A DNA stretch of 64,000 bases, from the NCBI GenBank assembly GCA_001599815.1, contig BCIA01000008.1, positions 806,001-870,000 of the forward strand, written 5' to 3'. Every line of letters begins with the position of its first letter. Position 1 is the stretch's first letter. The notes beneath the pieces are model-generated. The model worked only from the letters and a program-made list of their open reading frames with translations, had not been told where the DNA came from and made no database searches. Position numbers and translations under genes: made by a program. Origin of the DNA: Furcasterigmium furcatum. Taxonomy: Eukaryota; Ascomycota; Sordariomycetes; Glomerellales; Plectosphaerellaceae. Below are positions 54,927 through 64,000 of this stretch, piece by piece.

Positions 54927-57259
54927 CTACTCTTCACCCTCATTGAAAAAAAGCGACGGCATGAATGGATCATAGCTCAAAACCTGAGCCATCCAGGCGT
55001 CCATTTCCCACTGTTCCATCAGTGCGTCGACTCCCCGAGCTTGCATAGCTGCCAGAACCTCTCCCAATTGTTCGATCTCCAACAGCATCTCTTCGTGGCC
55101 TTTGCTGGTGAGACTTCCCGCCTGCACCATGTCACGCAGCACGCCTTTCCCCGTCGAGTACGTCACGGCATCGGACTCCTTCTCCTCAAAGCTTGCTGGC
55201 CGGCGTTTGTTCACGGAACTAGCAAGCGAAAGGATCATGAGGCCGGAAAATAGATGGATACTGTCCCAGAAGCCGAACTTGGCTGTAGAAGTTAGACTGG
55301 CCGTGCCTGGAAACTGTAGGGGGGCGGATGAAAACTGCTAGCTCGCATTTGAGGTCAAAACTTACCAACTCTCTCCCTGTGCGACAACGCTATCATGATG
55401 CGGACATTTGTCCGCGCGGCTCGGAGACAGCGATCACTAAAAGTTTCCAAGCTTTCTCGGGAGGCATCGCCAGCTTCATCAGACACGATGTGGGTGACTT
55501 GCTTCAAGAAGAATGGACGAAGAAGTAGGACGAAGCACTGGGTCAAGGGGACGACGTCCTGTCAGCTTGTAACATTTGGGACCATGGGTACCTCAGCAGG
55601 ACCATTCAAAGACATTTGAAGACTCACCTGATTGCAGCGTAGGTAAAGCGAGGAAAGAGACCTCATATTGGTCATCTGGGCCATGGCATCCGGCATCCCC
55701 ATCTCACAGTCGAAAGACATGTGTGCCGGCAGTTCCCTTATCCAAGACTCCAGCTTGAATAGGATAGGTCGTGCGCGCCTCTCGATATCAGGGATATCGT
55801 CTCTGATGGATTGCCACTGATCAATGAAGACATCCGCTTCGGCCTTCATCATTGTGATCTGGATACGTGCTCGGAGATACTCGGCCTCAAAGAAATTGCC
55901 GACGTCACCATGCTCATTGCTTGGATAGTCAATCTTGATCTGGGCGGGCTGGAACGACGGCAAGATGCCTAGTTCACTGCTTGTCATCTTGTCCAAGCAG
56001 TAAGACGTCCAACACACACGTTTTCGATGTTCCATTTCTGAGGGAGTGAACGACGACGGTGACGGCGTTTGGTGTAATCGGAGAAGATGACAGGTCCTTG
56101 CGCTTATCCCCGCGTACATGTACGCTGTCTTCTTGCGGTTCAGGGAGTATGAGTAAAATGTCTGGCAGAGAGGTGTCAGCTGTTCAGTACATTAAGATTT
56201 GGTGATGTACCAGTCGGAACCTACAGCTAGATTCAAGATCTCAATCTGGTCGACGCTCGGCTCCTCATATGGCAGTTTCATCAACACAAGAGCTTGCTCA
56301 AAGAAGCTGCCTCCAGGAGGTGATGCTAGCCGCGGAGGCTCCTTAATTGTAAGCCCATCGTCACCCATCCCGCTGTCCGTCGCTGCAAGATCGATGCAGG
56401 GCGCGGGATAGTTGACAAAGGTCTCGCCGAGGGCGAAAACGATGAGCATCCGGCATAGCAAGAGTCGGTCTCGTGACTGAGGTGCTTCCGGGGTCTTGTA
56501 CGTTGAATCCATTTTCTCCTTGAACTCTCTCCACCTGAACCAATGATAATCATGTGCCAAGTATATTTCCACCTGATCCAGCAGACTGCAGGCGTACGGG
56601 TATGGTGGCAAGTTGAGGCGTATTTGAGGATCTACCAGAAACCAGAACGTTAGCTGGATGGATGGATGATGCGTCTCAATGCATTGAAAGCCATGTCCTT
56701 ACGTGATGAATCATATGCCAAGTGAAAGTATTCGTATGAGGAGATTGGAGGTTTTGGAGATCCTCGCCACGATTCGTTCAATGTCCGCCTTCCATCCGGA
56801 GACGGGTCTGACAACGCTGCGGCGTTTTGTTGAAGCTGTTTCACCTTCTCCACGAAGACCTCAGCTGCCGAATTCTCCACGCGGGGCTGGTCAATGGTGC
56901 TCAGAGGGCCATCGCTTGCGGAAACACCGTCATCGGCCTCCCCAGAACGGGAGCTGTATCGAGGGCTTCGGGGCAGTCGTCGTCTGTCGTCTTCGAGACT
57001 TCGAAGATAGCTTTCGGGGACCGAAAGGATTCTCTCTCGCTCTGGGTACACACACTCTATGTTTGCAGCTTGGCAGTTGCGACATGGCTTCTCTGCGACG
57101 TGTGTTAGGGATGTGGTGGGTTGTGCCAATACGACATCGGCCCTGATCAATGGTCTGATCTTTGTACGAACCTCTGGAACATTTCACCTTCTGTCGATGA
57201 CAACGACGGCAAGCGGTACTCTTTCGCCCAGCACCTTGGCGGACGCCGACTTCGGCCAT
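54927..57259 (-). CDS. Zn2Cys6 transcription factor
   Basis: Six exons (57259-57172, 57092-56703, 56631-56225, 56161-55628, 55558-55366, 55282-54927) join in frame to 655 residues. The zinc cluster is interrupted by intron 1 and reads CRRCHRQKVKCSRE, then KPCRNCQAANIEC, with all six cysteines. A linker and a basic, Ser-rich region follow (about 45-160). The fungal_trans domain (about 165-450) includes TFYSYSLNRKKTAYMYAGI, HLLRLH, KRVCWTSYCLDKM and ELGILPSFQP. The C-terminus has a helical segment and ends in an acidic FFNEGEE. The gene sits between the amidase and the Dal5-type carrier, all on the minus strand, so it is the likely local regulator. Confidence 0.93.
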
Positions 57260-57854
57260 TGTGGACGAGTCCTCCAGTCAAATGGTTGATCCGATCAGTC
57301 TTCGTGATGGCGGCGAAGGCAAGCGCAAGGCGAGTCGTGGTTAGGGGTTGGTTTCTTGGGTGCAGTCTTGGTTAAACTACGAACGTGAGGTGGCACCGTC
57401 AGCAGTACTTATACTAGTACTCGGAAGCCATGCCCGGACCGGCGCATGGAGACCCCGGACCTAGAGGAATGACTAGCGACTTCGGGCCGAGCTAGGCGAC
57501 AAGTTGGGGTCTCAGCTTATCTACGAACCAAAGAACCATCCAGGGGACGTTCATCATCGGTGTTGGGGGGGCAGAAGCAATCCACCGACTGGGAAAGTAC
57601 GTAGTCACTCGCCGACCCGATTCTGATCCCGCAGCCAGAGTATCAAGAAAAGTCGCATCGATTAGACTTTCTCACCACCAGTAGCTCTCAAACTACACTG
57701 CTTAACTATTCTAGATTGGCCATTTCCTCTACTCCGTGCGACCTGCACCATTCCCCACACTTATTGGAGACCAGGACTGTATCCTCAGCCGTGCCCATTA
57801 AGACGCCACGTCAAATTGTCGGATGAGCGCCTGATTCGGCCAGCCGCTCGGCGT
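57260..57854. other. Intergenic, promoter of the Zn2Cys6 regulator
   Basis: Holds several CGG/CCG triplets near 57421-57470 (for example CCCGGACCGG), which a Zn2Cys6 protein could bind, but nothing specific. No gene seen. Confidence 0.5.
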
Positions 57855-60315
57855 TCAAGTTGAGTACCTGAATAGCGGGCTGCGATCGCCCATGTCGGAC
57901 AGCTCCTGGTCTGTATACTTGGCATGAATCTCCTCGGCCGGGATGGCATCTCGCTTGGCGTTGATGCGCTTCAGTATGACCCAGTAAATCACAGGCCAGA
58001 TGACGCCGAAGACACTCAACATTCCAAGACTGATGCCGAATCCGACGGGATATGTAGGCGACTGCCCCGCGATGTAGATGTTCGAGCCAACAATCTACCG
58101 GCGACTTGATTAGCAGACGCGCTTGGCTCAGAGGCCGGAGGGCCTGGGGTAATCTACTCACTCCTCCCAGTTGCGAGAACGAAATCATAGCACCAATTCC
58201 AACAGCGCGCTTCATGGAACCAGCACAGTTCAACGCAATCCACGCTGTAACCGCCGGGGACAGCGGGTAAAGACCGGCTGTAGCGAGGAAGACCCCGAAG
58301 ACTTTGAAACGTCAGCACTCAATTTCTGACAAACGCACCTGTCTTCCCAATCGACCACTTACGTGTTAAACCGGGCAGCTCGTGATATCGGGACGATACC
58401 ATCATGATAATGAATCCACTGGGGAGGTTGGATTAGCTCTATTCCTGAAGTACGTAGGTTCAGAATCCCTTTGCTCACCAGATGGCCACCAAGTTCGGGA
58501 GAAGAACCGAAAGCATGCGCTGCCTCCACCTATCTGCCGCCCATCCGGAGAAGAGAGTGACAAGACAGGCGAAGATGTAAGGCGGGGCTGTCATTGCCTG
58601 CGCCTCAGCAGCAGTGTATCCAAGGTTGAAGATGCTAGTGAAAAAGACATCAGCCCACGAATAAAGTAAAGGCGGATCACGGGCACACTCACATTGTGGG
58701 TAGGATAAATGCGTAACCATAAACAGCGACGCAAACGGTAAACTCCATTGCAGCACTGTTGAAGACGCAGGTCAGTTCCTATCAACTCAGGGGCCCAGGG
58801 GAGCGATATGTCTTACACGGCATAAATGTGGAATGACTGTATCCCTACGTCAGCAAAGCTCCTCGTACGGAGAACGAAAAGGGAAGATCATCCTTACAGT
58901 GAACGCTTCTCTGGCCGCCTTCCAGGAAAATTCTTCTTTCTCTGCAATACCGGTCTCGCCTCCCGCTGCGAAGCGAGCACGCAGGACAAGGAATCGGCGC
59001 TCCTCGGGTGTCAACCATTTCGATACTTTAGCCGGCGTGTCATTCAGAATGAACCAAGCACCAACTGCAATAACCAACGAAAAAAGACCTTTTGGTAAAT
59101 GGTGTGTCAGTAGTGGAACGTAGGGCAACGATCATAGGTGGTTCGCTTCTTACCCTCGAGGCAGTAAATCCATCTCCATCCCCTGAATCCCCAGGTGTGG
59201 TCCAGATGGCCGATGCCATACGCCAATAATCCAGAGAATGCACCGGCGCTGCGATGATTGATTAGCTCGGATACCGATTTCCAATTTCCTCCGTCATTCA
59301 TCTCAACCAATTGAGAGACTTACGCAGAAGCACCACAGTAGAAGATCGACAGTCTGGTGTGTATTTCGCCTGGAGAGTACCACATAGTGAGAATGAATGA
59401 ACATCCTGGGAAGACGCCTATGCATCGTTAGTAATAGCTAGCCAGACGTGGTCCTTGGTATCACGTACCGGCCTCGAACCATCCCAGTACTGCGTCAGTA
59501 ACACTGTCAGCCTCTGTTGTTGATTCGATGTAGGTTGAGAACAACAGGACTGGAACTCACAAACTCGGAATGCAAGCCACCCAGCTTTGTTGCTTTGCAT
59601 GGAGGCCCCAATGAGGATGAGAGATACCATGAGCAGGAGAAATGGCAGCCAGATCTGAATTTTGTTAGCAACACTGCCAGATATTTTGCTCAGCCCAAGA
59701 GACTATTTTGTACCTTTGGGCCCCATCTTTTCAAAGCGATATTAGAAGGCCTAGAGTTATTCGAGTCAGTCGATCAGTTATGTCCTATGCCAGGCACACG
59801 GAAGACCTACACTCCGCCGGCCGCATATGTGATGAAGAAAACGGACAGCCCGGTGTTCCAATCTTGCCCGGTCAACCTCATGTCAGGGAGAGCCCCGAAC
59901 AGTTTTGCGTTTCCTGATAGCACAGAAGTCGTCAGGATGGATGAATCTTAAGCTTTTTCCAATCTGAGATTGGGGGCGTCACACGCGAGGATGCGGAGGG
60001 CACTATACATACCGACATTGCTGCGATCGATGTACGAAAGCAAGTAGATGATGATCAGTTGGGGCAGAACACGCCAACTGTATTCCGTGGTCAGGTGGTG
60101 TGCAAAAGACGCCCCGCTGGACACGAAGAGACCGGGATGGGAACGTACTCGACCTTGCGAATTAGCTTCTGCAGCCGCTTTCCGGTGAACTCTCGGTGCA
60201 GCTCGAGGTACTCTTCGTATTCTGTCAGAACGGCTCCGGTCTCTTTGCTGCTATCAACCGTCGCTGCCACGACTTGTCCGAGGTCTGCGGAGGACTTGGA
60301 GGTCGTGGTTTCCAT
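57855..60315 (-). CDS. MFS transporter, Dal5/allantoate-permease (ACS) family
   Basis: About 15 exons on the minus strand, spliced by hand, give about 514 residues with 12 membrane segments and a stop at 57855-57857. Recognised family segments in order: LLSYIDRSNVGNAKL after helix 1, SNIALKRWGPK, LGWFEAGVFPG, LTMWYSPGE, GAFSGLLAYGI, GWRWIYCLEG, DTPAKVSKWLTPEE, FNLGYTAAEAQ and LNCAGSMKRAVGIG. This pattern is that of the anion:cation symporter group that imports allantoate, ureidosuccinate, dipeptides, vitamins or other small organic acids at the plasma membrane. Exons are very short (one codes for seven residues), so simple ORF calling shatters the gene. The start at 60315 is preferred; an in-frame ATG at 60381 is possible. 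It is divergent from the D-amino-acid oxidase gene. Confidence 0.9.
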
Positions 60316-60961
60316 GATTTCGTCTAGGAGTAGATGTTCGGGGAGCTGTCGAAACTGGGCGGGTCTGGATAGAGAAGACAAGTGACGGAGAAAGAAGTGA
60401 CGATGGCTCCTCTAGATTCATAGGGGAGCTAGACACGAGGAGGGCGACGCGATATATACTCGAGCCGTAACACAGCCGTTGATGGCTCGGTCTGGCGATG
60501 GCCATGCTTTCGAGTCCTGCTATCGGTGGTTGTCTGGGGAAAGAACCGGGGCACCCCAGAAAGTCAAATGCAAAGTGCAAGATAGGTGATAGACTGATTC
60601 ATGTTGGCGTCGGCGACATTTCCCTAGCGCCATCGTGATCGGGTTAATTTGCCTAGCGTCGGGGTTTGACGCCGATATACCCCCAGGACCAATACCACGT
60701 CATGTTGGGTATGCCATCTTCCCTGGTACGACGGCGGCCGTTGGGACAGTTTGGTCCGATTCTCGGCCGTGCTCGTGTGCCGATCTCATCCGGAACAGAA
60801 TGGTTAAAAGATCGCTGGATCCTTATGTGGCCTGACCGCTTGGTTATCTGGTCTGGACGAAGCTCCTGACAATCTTCCAGCTTCACACCTGCGTGTCGAA
60901 GCGTCTTTTCCCCGAACGCAACGTAGTTTTAAACCATTACAACACAAAGCGACCAGCAGTC
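60316..60961. promoter_or_regulatory. Divergent promoter, Dal5-type carrier / D-amino-acid oxidase
   Basis: 646 bp between the start codons. TATATA at 60463-60468 suits the carrier (about 150 bp upstream). HGATAR sites for AreA/NIT2 GATA factors occur at 60581-60586, 60588-60593 and, reversed, 60844-60849. About two are expected by chance in this length. Confidence 0.5.
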
Positions 60962-62406
60962 ATGCCCAAGGTGACCATAGTAGGTGCCGGGTCAGTTCTC
61001 CCTTGATTTGAATAGTCATTCAGTGGTTGAGTTGGATCTGACAAAGTGTGCCTTTCAGCATCGTCGGCATGGCCGTTGCCAGCATGCTCTCTCGCTCCCA
61101 CGAAGTCACCATAGTTGCGCGAGATCTCCCCGGAGACCCCCCAAGCTATCAATGGGCTAGCCCTTGGGCCGGTGCAGTTTTCCTGGGTCTGGATGGCTCC
61201 ACTTTGGCCGAGCAGAAGATGCAGAGAGACGCCTTCGCGTTCTTGTGGGCTCTCGCAGAGTCAAACCCGGAGTCGAGTGTCAAGGTATTCAGGCATTGGA
61301 ACGTCGTGGGATGACAAATTTGACTAAAACCATGTACAGCGAATCGAGATGATTGACCTTCAAGATGCGACAACCCTCGACAAGATATGGTACAAAGACT
61401 TGATGCCGGAAGTATGACGCTGGGACATTCCCTCATGGGATCGAAGGAGACATGCTAACCGAAGTCAGTTCCGAGTCATGGGTCCAGAAGAACTACCCAA
61501 GGGCGTCGTTTGTGGAATGAGTTGTATGACTTCTGGAACCGTTGGTGCACCACTACTGCCTCTCGCTAACAGCCTACTCTTACAGACAAGACGGTAGTTC
61601 TCACCCCGACAACATTTCTCCCATGGCTAGCACAGCAGCTGCAAGACCGAGGTGTAGTATTCATGCGCAAAACCATCAAATCCCTTTCCGACCTTCAACA
61701 TCTCAATCACGACGTTTTGGTAAATAGCACCGGCTGTGGGGCCCGGGTTCTGCATGATGTTGCCGATGACAACGTACAGGAGGTCCGGGGTCAGACCATC
61801 CTGGTCAAGACCGACTTTGACAAGATTCTGATGCGCCACGGCAAGGACTACACCTATGTCATTCCTCGCTTGGACGGTACAGCTATTCTCGGCGGAATCA
61901 AACAACTTAACAACACGTAAGGGACCAAAACCTTGCCACTGTCGATCCAATCAGGGCTAATCAGGGCTAACGAACTGACCTGTAGCGATACCGCAGTCGA
62001 CCTGGACCTCAGAGGCGACGTAAGTGTGCTCATCTCATCGAGGTATGCGAAGCTGGTGCTGACACCTTCAAATTTATAGATCCTGAGGCGTGTGCACGAG
62101 AATGCCCCTTCTGTCTTCAAGAACAACAGAATCGAGAATGTCGAGATCATCCAGGACAATGTTGGGTTCCGTCCTGCGAGGACTGGAGGCGTTCGCGTAG
62201 AGAAGGAGCTTCTAGGCGGCCAAAATGTCGTCCATGCTTACGGTTAGTCCTCCTTTGTCGATTTCCCCGTTGCTTGACAATGCAGAAAGATAATTGACTG
62301 CTAAGGCACCGGCGGTGGCGGCTATGTGTTCAGCTTTGGTGTTGCTAGGGCGGCGGGTACTTTGGTGAACGATTTCGTCTTCGCTGCTCCCCAGGCAAGA
62401 CTGTAG
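60962..62406 (+). CDS. D-amino-acid oxidase family flavoenzyme, peroxisomal tripeptide ARL
   Basis: Eight exons (60962-60990, 61059-61284, 61340-61411, 61469-61523, 61586-61916, 61986-62019, 62080-62242, 62306-62406) join in frame to 336 residues. The FAD-binding strand is KVTIVGAGIVGMAVA at the N-terminus. Further DAAO landmarks are YKDLMPEFRVM, VNSTGCGARVL, TYVIPRLDG (substrate-region Arg), GFRPARTGGVR (second Arg that grips the carboxylate) and GTGGGGYVFSFGVA near the end. Such enzymes oxidise D-amino acids to keto acids, ammonia and H2O2; a glycine-oxidase or D-aspartate-oxidase preference cannot be excluded. The protein ends in ARL, a PTS1-type tripeptide, which fits peroxisomal location beside catalase. 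The divergent carrier and nearby amidase and regulator suggest a nitrogen-acquisition unit. Confidence 0.93.
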
Positions 62407-63328
62407 ATTGGATAGACTGGAAGATTCTTTTCGTGTTACTTCATCAAGCATGTGAATTTGAAGAGCCAAAACGCTGCAGGTGTTGCATACCGTCTTCGAC
62501 TCGGGTTCGCCGGCAGCATCCAGCCGTGCTTTGACATAGGCTTCCTAGTCAATAACCAAGACACACAGCAGGGAATCGCTCTCTCGCTATTTCGTATTCA
62601 CCAGGTGTATTCGGGACCGGGGTCTAACCGTGGCATCTCGGTTTACTCTGGAAAGAAACAACAAAAGCACAAAAGTATGTAAAGAGCGGCAAGAAGCTAA
62701 GAAATCATTCTCGCAGTAGCCCGCAAACACACCCGAGAGCTCTGGATCGTAGTTTGTCCAACTTCGTCCACCCCATTTGCCATAGGGGCACGGGGTTTTG
62801 CCAGACTTCCCCGTGTCACTCTATCTCTGGTCTATTATTCTGACATTCCAATGGTGGCTTGGCGGACGGCATCAGTACATACTGAGGCGTGCTGTGACGG
62901 TGTTCGGATTGAAGCTATTTTCACCGCCTCAAACCTCGCTGCGCCGGTCACAAGATGCCCGGATCGCCGATGCAAGACAGCCGCAGCCACAAAAGTCAGG
63001 AATAGAACCAGTGGAGGTGCGCGCCATCCCTCCAGGCCGGCCGTTGGTTCAAGACCAACGTAGCTCGGCGACTAGCCTAGATTGAGACTAACGTCATCTC
63101 TCCCAATCGTTCCAGCTTTGTTGTCTTTCATCGGGAACAGCAAAGTTGGAGCTTGTCCTGAACGAGCTGCTGGACTGCTGCGAGGCTGAAGGGGCTTGAC
63201 AACGGCAAAACTCGTCCCGGAACGCTGCTTCGAAGCTAGCAGACACTGCCCCAGGGGCCGCAGCACTGCCAGCAGCGCCTGCCGCGATGGCTTCACTTCA
63301 GACAGTGAGGGGGAGCACGGGGAGAAAC
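62407..63328. other. Intergenic
   Basis: Downstream of the oxidase. Short open frames at 62798-63085 plus and 63296-63072 minus have no motif. Nothing annotated. Confidence 0.6.
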
Positions 63329-63334
63329 TATAAG
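63329..63334 (+). promoter_or_regulatory. TATA box of the gene at 63498
   Basis: TATAAG 164-169 bp before the ATG, followed by a CT/CA-rich leader. Confidence 0.45.
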
Positions 63335-63497
63335 ACGAGGGCCAACTGCTTCTGGGCTTTTCGTTCTTCCATCATCAATCATCACATTCTCATCAGCCTT
63401 TCAATAACATTCTTCTGCCTCTTACTCCAACAACACGTCTTTAGGCCGCATTCTGTCGTCCACACAATCACTCTGAGCAAGCTTCAACTCTGTCAGC

Positions 63498-64000
63498 ATG
63501 AAGTTTTCCATCATTGCATCCCTCATCTCGGCCACTGCCACCGTCATGGCATCGCCGGTGCCTCTCAACTCCACGGCAACAACTACACCCGCAGCCGACG
63601 TGACAAGCTCTTCCGAAGGGTTCTCGGTAACGCAGACGGTCTATCCCTCCCTCCAAGTCCGCTGGAAGTCAAAGGAGCCAAACACCCTCAGCCGTCACAC
63701 AAACACGGGCCACCTACTCAGCAACCCAAACGAGAAAGTCCACACGGCTGTCTATTTCAACATTCCCACGGCCCAAGCCGCTGGGAAAACCTGCCGCCTC
63801 GTCTTCCGCCTCTCTCAGGACGACTGGGCCATTGGTCCAGGCAGCTCGCCCGCTCAGTTTGACTTTTACCGCCTTGCAGGGTGCCTCAACGACGACTACT
63901 CGTGGTCGACCCGGCTTCCGCGGGGGATCCACGCCGGCGTCATCACACCCGTCAAAGGAAAGGAAGCGGTCTGGGACAAGGTCGACATGAGCGCCGACAA
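63498..64000 (+). CDS. Secreted But2-domain-like protein (3' end beyond window)
   Basis: The ATG at 63498 opens a signal peptide (MKFSIIASLISATATVMA). A short Thr/Ser-rich stretch is followed from about residue 48 by a beta-rich domain with the segments YPSLQVRW, HTAVYFNIP and GKTCRLVFRL. These match the But2 C-terminal family of fungal secreted proteins, in which an Ile-Pro and a GKTC-like motif are typical. Two cysteines are visible (GKTC and AGCLND), and RLPRGIHAGVI follows. The frame is open at the window end with 167 codons read. But2-type secreted proteins are common among fungal surface and effector-like candidates; their function is not established. Confidence 0.75.
   Translation, partial: MKFSIIASLISATATVMASPVPLNSTATTTPAADVTSSSEGFSVTQTVYPSLQVRWKSKEPNTLSRHTNTGHLLSNPNEKVHTAVYFNIPTAQAAGKTCRLVFRLSQDDWAIGPGSSPAQFDFYRLAGCLNDDYSWSTRLPRGIHAGVITPVKGKEAVWDKVDMSAD

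Noticed and set aside
1..64000. tRNA, rRNA, CRISPR arrays, transposases or retroelement proteins
   Set aside because: I found no tRNA-like cloverleaf with A/B boxes, no rRNA core sequence, no spaced short repeats other than the TPR units, and no transposase, integrase or reverse-transcriptase motifs.

Overview
The window is nuclear DNA of a filamentous ascomycete (Pezizomycotina, most likely a Sordariomycete). The evidence is a GC-rich sequence with strongly C/G-ending codons, many short introns (about 45-125 bp) with GTAAGT-like donors, and characteristic fungal families: two Zn2Cys6 regulators, a DUF3176 membrane protein, a But2-type secreted protein, a fungal class I terpene synthase, Dal5-type and sugar-type MFS carriers, and a PNP/NB-ARC/TPR NLR-like receptor. 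I resolve 24 protein genes, two of them cut by the window edges, plus two gene relics. I see no tRNA, rRNA or CRISPR.

Left part (1-16 kb) is gene-poor. It holds a truncated Cys/Ser-rich secreted protein, a kinase-like relic, a cysteine-free hydrophobic secreted protein with a Kex2 site, a canonical SDR, a second SDR lacking the catalytic Tyr, a relic copying the tail of that second SDR, a CxxC protein of unknown role, and two tandem paralogous single-pass membrane proteins with the same exon plan.

Middle part (16.7-33.7 kb) has the NLR-like gene, with an N-terminal nucleoside-phosphorylase fold, an NB-ARC ATPase and nearly identical 42-residue TPR units interrupted by an assembly gap. It is followed by a large secreted subtilase, the DUF3176 protein, a four-exon conserved cytosolic protein and a PLP enzyme of the cystathionine gamma-synthase type.

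From 33.8 to 47.8 kb lie an eight-exon sesquiterpene-type synthase, a membrane-anchored polysaccharide deacetylase, an 11-exon ABCB transporter divergent from a Zn2Cys6 regulator, and a sugar-type MFS carrier. Terpene synthase, exporter and regulator could form a small terpenoid cluster, but no P450 is present.

From 48.9 to 64 kb lie a hypothetical gene, a Ppn2-like phosphoesterase, and a block of amidase-signature enzyme, Zn2Cys6 regulator, Dal5-type carrier and (divergent) D-amino-acid oxidase ending in a peroxisomal ARL tripeptide. That block reads as a candidate uptake-and-degradation unit for an amide or D-amino-acid nitrogen source. A truncated But2-type secreted protein closes the window. 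Gene structures below were spliced by hand; every multi-exon model given with exon lengths closes in frame.
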